The notes below the pieces were generated by a model that was not told the DNA's origin, did no database searches, and saw only the letters and a program-made list of their open reading frames with translations. DNA of 23,526 nt from Azolla pinnata (Eukaryota > Streptophyta > Polypodiopsida > Salviniales > Salviniaceae), in contig JBBBWG010005903.1 in NCBI GenBank assembly GCA_037176905.1, forward strand, positions 3,857-27,382. Reading direction: 5' to 3'. A program made the position numbers and the translations under genes. This document shows positions 18,897 through 23,526 of the stretch, one piece after another. Numbering within the stretch: position 1 is the first letter of the stretch; every line of letters begins with the position of its first letter.

Positions 18897-21734
18897 TCAT
18901 TCAGTTCTATAGGCATAAATATTGGACATCAAAACATATGCAGCAACCTCATCTGGTTGTAAATGCATCACATGATCAAAAATATATTCCCCAAGCTCCA
19001 CATCACCATGTCTATCACAAGCACTGAGCAACCGTATCCAACAGAAGACATCACGATCTGTTGGGCCATGCGAGCTTATAATATCTTTCAGCTGAGCTAG
19101 GTTTCCAGCTCGACCAAGGAGATCAACAAATGCAACATAGTGTTTCTTATTTGGAATCAAACCGTACTTTTCAGGCATCGACTTGAAACATTCTATTCCT
19201 TTCTCAACTAGGCCTAGGTGATTGAGACTGGACAAAACTGAAAGAAACGTGATTTCTTCTGGTTCAATCCCGGCCAATAACATGCTCTCAAACATGAGCA
19301 AATTCATCATGGTGTTACGTCCATCAGATCCAATGCATGAATTCCAGGATACTATGTCTGGTTGCGTTAGTTCATCCATAGCCACTATAGCATCTGCCAT
19401 GCTTGCACAACATCCATAAGCATGAAGAATAGTATTGGTCACTGACTTGCTTTGACAAAGGCCTGTTGAAACAATACCAGAGTGAACTTGCCAACAAACC
19501 TCGAGGCTTCCAGTCAAAGTGCAAGCTTTCAAGATACAAATGACTATTACATCATCCAAGAAAATATCCTTGCTTCGATCTGCAAACAATTGTAGGGCCT
19601 TGTCACCTCGACCTTGTTCAACATATACAGAGATCATAGCAGTGAATGATGTGACTTCGTTTGGTTGTGACATTGTCTCAAAGAGCATCTCTGCTTCTGT
19701 AAGTTCGCCACATTTACCATACATGTTTAAAAGAGTGCTAGCAACAAGTACGTCTGAAGAAAAACCCATTCTATCTGCATCAGCATGAAGTCCCTTGCCA
19801 ATCTGTAAAGCTACTGATTTACTCAGTCGTCCTACAGCCACAACCCCCTCTTCTCCAATTTTTGCACATGCTTGAACGGCAACCATGAACACATGTTTAT
19901 CGGGGCTTATGCCTTCCATTTGCATCTCATAGTAAAACCTAAGAACTGTGCACCTTTGGTGGTTGTCTAGACAAACGGATAGCATTGCTGTCCACAATAC
20001 AACACTCTGTGTGACAGATGCAGCACAGAAAAGATTTTCAGCCTCTGCGATTCGCCCACATTTTCCATACATTGTTATGAGGCTGCTGGAAATAAATACG
20101 TTTGAAGCAAAACAACGTCTTCTAGCTTTGGCATGTAGAGCATGACCGATTTCGAGGATTCTGTTCTTTCCAAGAAATATTGAATCTTCCAAATCCAGAA
20201 ACATGCTACAAGCTTGAATAGCAATGGCAACGGCATGCTGGTCCACACAACTCTTATCATATCTCTCTAGCCGTGCATATGTCTGTAATGCTTTATCTGG
20301 ATGCCCATTTTCTAAGTATGCCGATAACATCTTGGTCCAAGACAGGATATCATGTGCAGACAGCCCACTGAAAATGCGCTCTGCATCATCAATGCGCGCA
20401 CACTTCCCAAATAGGCTTAAAAAAGCGCCACCAACGGAAACCTCAGAAACTAAGTTTTGTTTTTCAACATCCTCATAAAAAGCATGTACAAGGTCTAGGA
20501 GTTGATCCGGCTCCATTTCGGCAGGCAAGTGTAAGCATGCTCGAAGAGCGATTGCAATCGTTTGCTTGCCGATAACCAACATGGCCTCATCATGCATTAA
20601 CTTGTAAAGCCATAAGGCCTTTTTCCCAAGACCATGGTCGACATAAGCGGAAAGCATGGAATTCCATGTGATAATATCGTCATGTCGAGGCAGCTGAAGG
20701 AAGGCATTCTCGGCATGTGAGATCGAACCACACTTGCCATACATGCTTATGAGGGCACTGCAAAGGACATTGTGATGGAAAATCAGATTTGAACCCATGC
20801 GTGCTCGAGAATGCAATGCCCAACCAATCTTAAGAATGACCATGGCCTTTGTGGCTGAGCATGGACTAACCATCTCATCGTCGACATACTCCCCACTTTT
20901 CATCTCTTCAACAAGGCACCCACAAGCCTTGATAGCAAGAACAAGGAGCTGTTCACATGCACCTCGATCTTCAGCACAGATTTGCCGGTAAAGCCTTATC
21001 GCTCGTGCACCTTTGCCCTCCTGGAGAAAAGCCGAGACCATTGCAGTCCATGAGGCCACATCGCGACGACGCATCTGTACAAATACCATTTCGGCTTCAT
21101 CGATGCTCTTACATCTTCCATACATGTTTACCAGAGAGCAAGCGATGAAGGGATCCGAAGCACACCCTTTCTTTTCCACGTACATATGCAAGTTCCTCCC
21201 TTCATCGAGAAAGGGTATGTTCCCACAAGCTTTCAAGAGGGCGACGAACGTGTACCGATCGGGCTCGATCCCATCGCGACTCATCATATATCGGAAGTTC
21301 TCGAGAGCTTCGAGCGGCTTTCCGTGGTCTGCATAAGAAGAGATGATCGCCGTCCATGCAAAGGCTGATGCTTGTTGCAGGCCATGGTGGAGCAGATAGA
21401 GAGCATCTTCGACAGCGCCGCATTTCGCAAAGGAGAGGAGGAGCGACTCGCACGTAACACGGTCGAGATGAATCCCATGGTGTGTGAGGCGAGCGAAGGC
21501 GAGCCGGGTCACGGAGAGGTCATGGATATGGCTTTTCTTGCAGGAGCCAGCCGTTCCTGAGCATGGAGGGCAGAAGACTCTGGAGGCCGTTCCTTGATTG
21601 CCATGGCAAGTTTGCGCCTCCTGCTGATGGTGATGGTGATGGTGACGATGGCGATGACGATGAGGAGGAAAAGGACGGGGAGATGGGCATGGCCGTGACG
21701 AAGGAGATGGGGACCGGATCCAGCGAGGCACCAT
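18897..21734 (-). CDS. PLS-class pentatricopeptide repeat protein, ends within the E region
   Basis: Single-exon gene of 945 aa from the ATG at 21734; an upstream extension to 21926 starts only at TTG and was rejected. PPR proteins bind organellar RNA one base per repeat for editing, splicing or stabilisation. The N-terminus is Pro-, Arg- and Ser-rich with an unusual His run (HRHRHRHHHHHH), consistent with a mitochondrial or plastid presequence. About seven P-L-S triplets follow, with repeated signatures such as SLVNMYGRC, DVASWTAMVSAF, LISMYGKCGS, LLNMYGKCGE and DIVSWNSCIG. The linker segments between triplets are long (HALHSRARMGSN-type). After the last triplet, HYVAFVDLLGRAG and CWIRLLSACDRHGDVELGE begin the E domain. 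The protein ends at YVLMSNIYAYRTE, so E2, E+ and DYW are missing and no continuation is found downstream. It may rely on a partner carrying DYW activity, or may be truncated. The exact target site is not readable by eye. Confidence 0.94.
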   Translation of the reverse strand: MVPRWIRSPSPSSRPCPSPRPFPPHRHRHRHHHHHHQQEAQTCHGNQGTASRVFCPPCSGTAGSCKKSHIHDLSVTRLAFARLTHHGIHLDRVTCESLLLSFAKCGAVEDALYLLHHGLQQASAFAWTAIISSYADHGKPLEALENFRYMMSRDGIEPDRYTFVALLKACGNIPFLDEGRNLHMYVEKKGCASDPFIACSLVNMYGRCKSIDEAEMVFVQMRRRDVASWTAMVSAFLQEGKGARAIRLYRQICAEDRGACEQLLVLAIKACGCLVEEMKSGEYVDDEMVSPCSATKAMVILKIGWALHSRARMGSNLIFHHNVLCSALISMYGKCGSISHAENAFLQLPRHDDIITWNSMLSAYVDHGLGKKALWLYKLMHDEAMLVIGKQTIAIALRACLHLPAEMEPDQLLDLVHAFYEDVEKQNLVSEVSVGGAFLSLFGKCARIDDAERIFSGLSAHDILSWTKMLSAYLENGHPDKALQTYARLERYDKSCVDQHAVAIAIQACSMFLDLEDSIFLGKNRILEIGHALHAKARRRCFASNVFISSSLITMYGKCGRIAEAENLFCAASVTQSVVLWTAMLSVCLDNHQRCTVLRFYYEMQMEGISPDKHVFMVAVQACAKIGEEGVVAVGRLSKSVALQIGKGLHADADRMGFSSDVLVASTLLNMYGKCGELTEAEMLFETMSQPNEVTSFTAMISVYVEQGRGDKALQLFADRSKDIFLDDVIVICILKACTLTGSLEVCWQVHSGIVSTGLCQSKSVTNTILHAYGCCASMADAIVAMDELTQPDIVSWNSCIGSDGRNTMMNLLMFESMLLAGIEPEEITFLSVLSSLNHLGLVEKGIECFKSMPEKYGLIPNKKHYVAFVDLLGRAGNLAQLKDIISSHGPTDRDVFCWIRLLSACDRHGDVELGEYIFDHVMHLQPDEVAAYVLMSNIYAYRTE
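21625..21665. repeat. GATGGT-type repeat coding for the PPR His run
   Basis: TGATGGTGATGG and variants on the plus strand encode the alternating HR and poly-His run of the PPR presequence on the minus strand. The low-complexity origin suggests recent expansion, and its length may vary between individuals. Confidence 0.8.
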
Positions 21735-21879
21735 AAGTCCTGCATCTCCTCTGTCGAATCTCTCCTTGAGCCGCGAAGGAGAAGGGCGCTGTGCAGCAGC
21801 AGCAGCAGCATTCCTGAGAGACGACGGAGAAGGAAGAAAGACGGAGATGGAGCAAGAAGAGGGAGACTGATTTGCAGGT

Positions 21880-22192
21880 TTGACTTGGTCAAGGAGGATA
21901 TGGCTTAGACCTCTTGACTTGGTCAACGCTCCACTCTTGACTTGGTCGACGAGAGTAGCTTGACTTGGTCAAAACAACTATCTTGACTTGGTCACTGTAC
22001 TTGTGGTTTACTTACTCCAAAGTAGAGTAGAGAGATACACTTCAACGAACTTATAGTTTGGGAGCTGCAAATCTCTAGGTTTGTGTTTCGATTGGGCCAA
22101 TGTCAAAGATTGACGCCTTGACTTGGTCAATAAAACTGACTTGACTTGGTCGATGTAATTGACTTCACTTAGTCAATATAATTGACTTGACT
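21880..22192. promoter_or_regulatory. 23-bp-periodic array of TTGACTTGGTC motifs upstream of the PPR gene
   Basis: The core TTGACTTGGTC is exact at 21880, 21914, 21937, 21960, 21983, 22118 and 22141. Weaker copies (TTGACTTCACTTAGTCAA, TTGACTTGACTT) lie at 22159 and 22182. Most intervals are exactly 23 bases, while the 10-12 bases between cores vary freely. TTGACTTGGTCAA is itself an inverted pair of TTGAC W-box cores separated by TTG. The array lies 146-460 bases upstream of the PPR ATG, so in its promoter or 5' UTR. Regulation by WRKY-type factors is inferred. Confidence 0.75.
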
Positions 22193-22199
22193 TCTTATT

Positions 22200-23526
22200 A
22201 TTAGATCGATTCGCGTTCTGCTACACGAGACAAAACCGACAATCGAAGATGCTGACTAGCCATCTTAACGTTGATGTTACAGTGACGAATTGCCATTTGT
22301 AGACTTGATTACTGTCGATAAATACTTTGTTGTTTATGGTTTAATCACTTTCCTCTTTCTGTGTTTAATTATTGCATGATCTTGTTCACATATCGCACAC
22401 TCGTATATAATTATGGTTATCACTCCCACGCTTAGCTCTAATTGCACGCATAATTACATGTGTAATTGTTTGTTTTTATCTTTAACTATGCACACGATGA
22501 ATGCTATACTATGTAATCTCAAGCTTAGTGCGTGCCTATCTACTTCTCTCGCGCTTTAAGCTTCAATCGTTTATGGTTTCCTCTTTCCAAATGTACCCAT
22601 TACGATGATTGTCTCGATGATTGAGCGATGACAAGCTCTTCCATAACAGCATCGATTGCAAAAGCTTTGTTTCCCTTGCCTGTTTCTCGCACATGTTATT
22701 GCAATGTACATATACTAAGTCCACAATAGTCGAGTCAATCTTGGGTCTCAATATTTCCTACGTCAGTTTTTTTCGTTGAAAAGGCTACTAATGTTTTTTT
22801 TTGTTGATTTCCATTCTACCTCGATACAATTCGCTCTCTAACATATTCTTTATCGATCCATTTTTGCTTTGAGCTTTATGGACACATATCCAGACTAGAA
22901 CATAAAATTACGTTCACGAAATCTTAAGGTTAAATTAGACACACACACATATCATTTTGCTCATCTATGCTCTACACCTAACCATCATTAGAGTGATCGA
23001 ATGTTTTCCATTGCGAGGAAGCTTATGCAATGATTTGAGTTGAGCAAAACCCTATCTTCATTTCATCCTCGACATCTTAAGGGCAATCTTAGGGATGAGC
23101 CATTAGATCCATCAACCCTATTCCCAAAACCTTTAAACCTTGAACTAATCATGAAGCTCGGGCCCGAAGATTCGATTCCAGGGTGGCAATTTGCGGTTCC
23201 AATTTTCGGAATGTGATTCCAGATTCCAGATTCGAGACCCGGTTCCACTATATGCTCCCCCCGGGCTTCGCAACAGTGCTCGATTCTAGATCGAGATTCT
23301 AGATTCCAGGCAAGCCTCTCTCCAAAATTGGCTATCAGGCATGGAGCGTGATCTATTTTATTGTTTTTACTTAAGAGAGTGTTTTATTTGGTTGGTTGGT
23401 GACAAGTGTCTATTCTTCAGCACTTTGACGGCGTTTAAAAAACCAGCGTCAAAACTGACGGTTTAATTTTGACGGCCACAATGTTTTTTAACCCGGGTTA
23501 AATGTCAACCCTGGTTAAATCTTAAC
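22200..23526. other. Intergenic region with repeat-derived sequence at the right end
   Basis: No supported gene. 22200-23100 is AT-rich with only short open frames. From about 23165 to 23310 variants of GATTC(C/T)AGA and GGTTCCA recur, which looks like decayed repeat DNA. From 23420 to the window end come GACGG and GTCAAAA motifs in both orientations and the perfect palindrome TTTAACCCGGGTTAAA at 23487-23502. This resembles a transposon terminal or subterminal region cut by the window edge. Confidence 0.45.

Noticed and set aside
21735-21926. 64-residue N-terminal extension of the PPR protein
   Set aside because: It begins at TTG and includes the TTGACTTGGTC array; no ATG lies in that part, so 21734 is the likely start.
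22563-22751. 62-codon minus-strand frame, possible retroelement remnant
   Set aside because: No polyprotein motif (protease, integrase or reverse transcriptase signature) can be recognised.
23150-23235. tRNA-like T-arm (GATTCGATTCC)
   Set aside because: No matching acceptor, D-arm or anticodon stem could be folded around it; it belongs to the GATTCC repeat cluster.

Overview
This is nuclear DNA from a land plant. It carries five protein-coding genes: four split by GT-AG introns and one long intronless PPR gene. The PPR protein is a long PLS array (about 945 aa) whose style resembles fern and lycophyte PPRs as I remember them. A seedless vascular plant is my best guess, held with low confidence; no species can be named from the sequence alone. 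A run of exactly 100 N inside a simple repeat is an assembly gap.

Layout from left to right. 138-2247 (+): a class I HD-Zip transcription factor, three exons, with a triplicated 129-135 bp repeat in its second intron. 2248-4055: intergenic DNA with a degenerate tandem repeat, then a promoter holding telomeric heptamers and a dense TTGAC (W-box core) cluster. 4056-6371 (+): a short, membrane-anchored protein with the N-terminal domain of glucosidase II beta (PRKCSH/GTB1-like), five exons. 8018-11035 (-): a plastid-targeted low-molecular-weight tyrosine phosphatase-like protein, six exons, in which the catalytic Cys is replaced by Ser. 11146-11880: a GAA/TTC triplet array with regularly interspersed 13-bp inverted repeats, just upstream of that gene's start. 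12677-12739: two perfect heat-shock elements. 13071-17731 (+): a HOZ/HugZ-like split-barrel plus DUF2470 protein, twelve exons. 18897-21734 (-): the PPR gene, which stops inside its E region. 21880-22190: a 23-bp-periodic array of TTGACTTGGTC motifs upstream of the PPR gene. 22200-23526: intergenic DNA with repeat-derived sequence at the right edge.

The genes do not form an operon or a pathway cluster. Three products look organelle-targeted (the phosphatase-like protein, HOZ-like, PPR), one enters the secretory pathway, and one is nuclear. All exon models were built by hand from reading frame, splice consensus and remembered family sequence. In the PRKCSH-like, phosphatase-like and HOZ-like genes every junction keeps phase and restores a recognisable family motif. 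The most unusual features are the Ser-for-Cys phosphatase-like protein, the interrupted GAA/TTC array, and the two TTGAC arrays in otherwise unrelated promoters.
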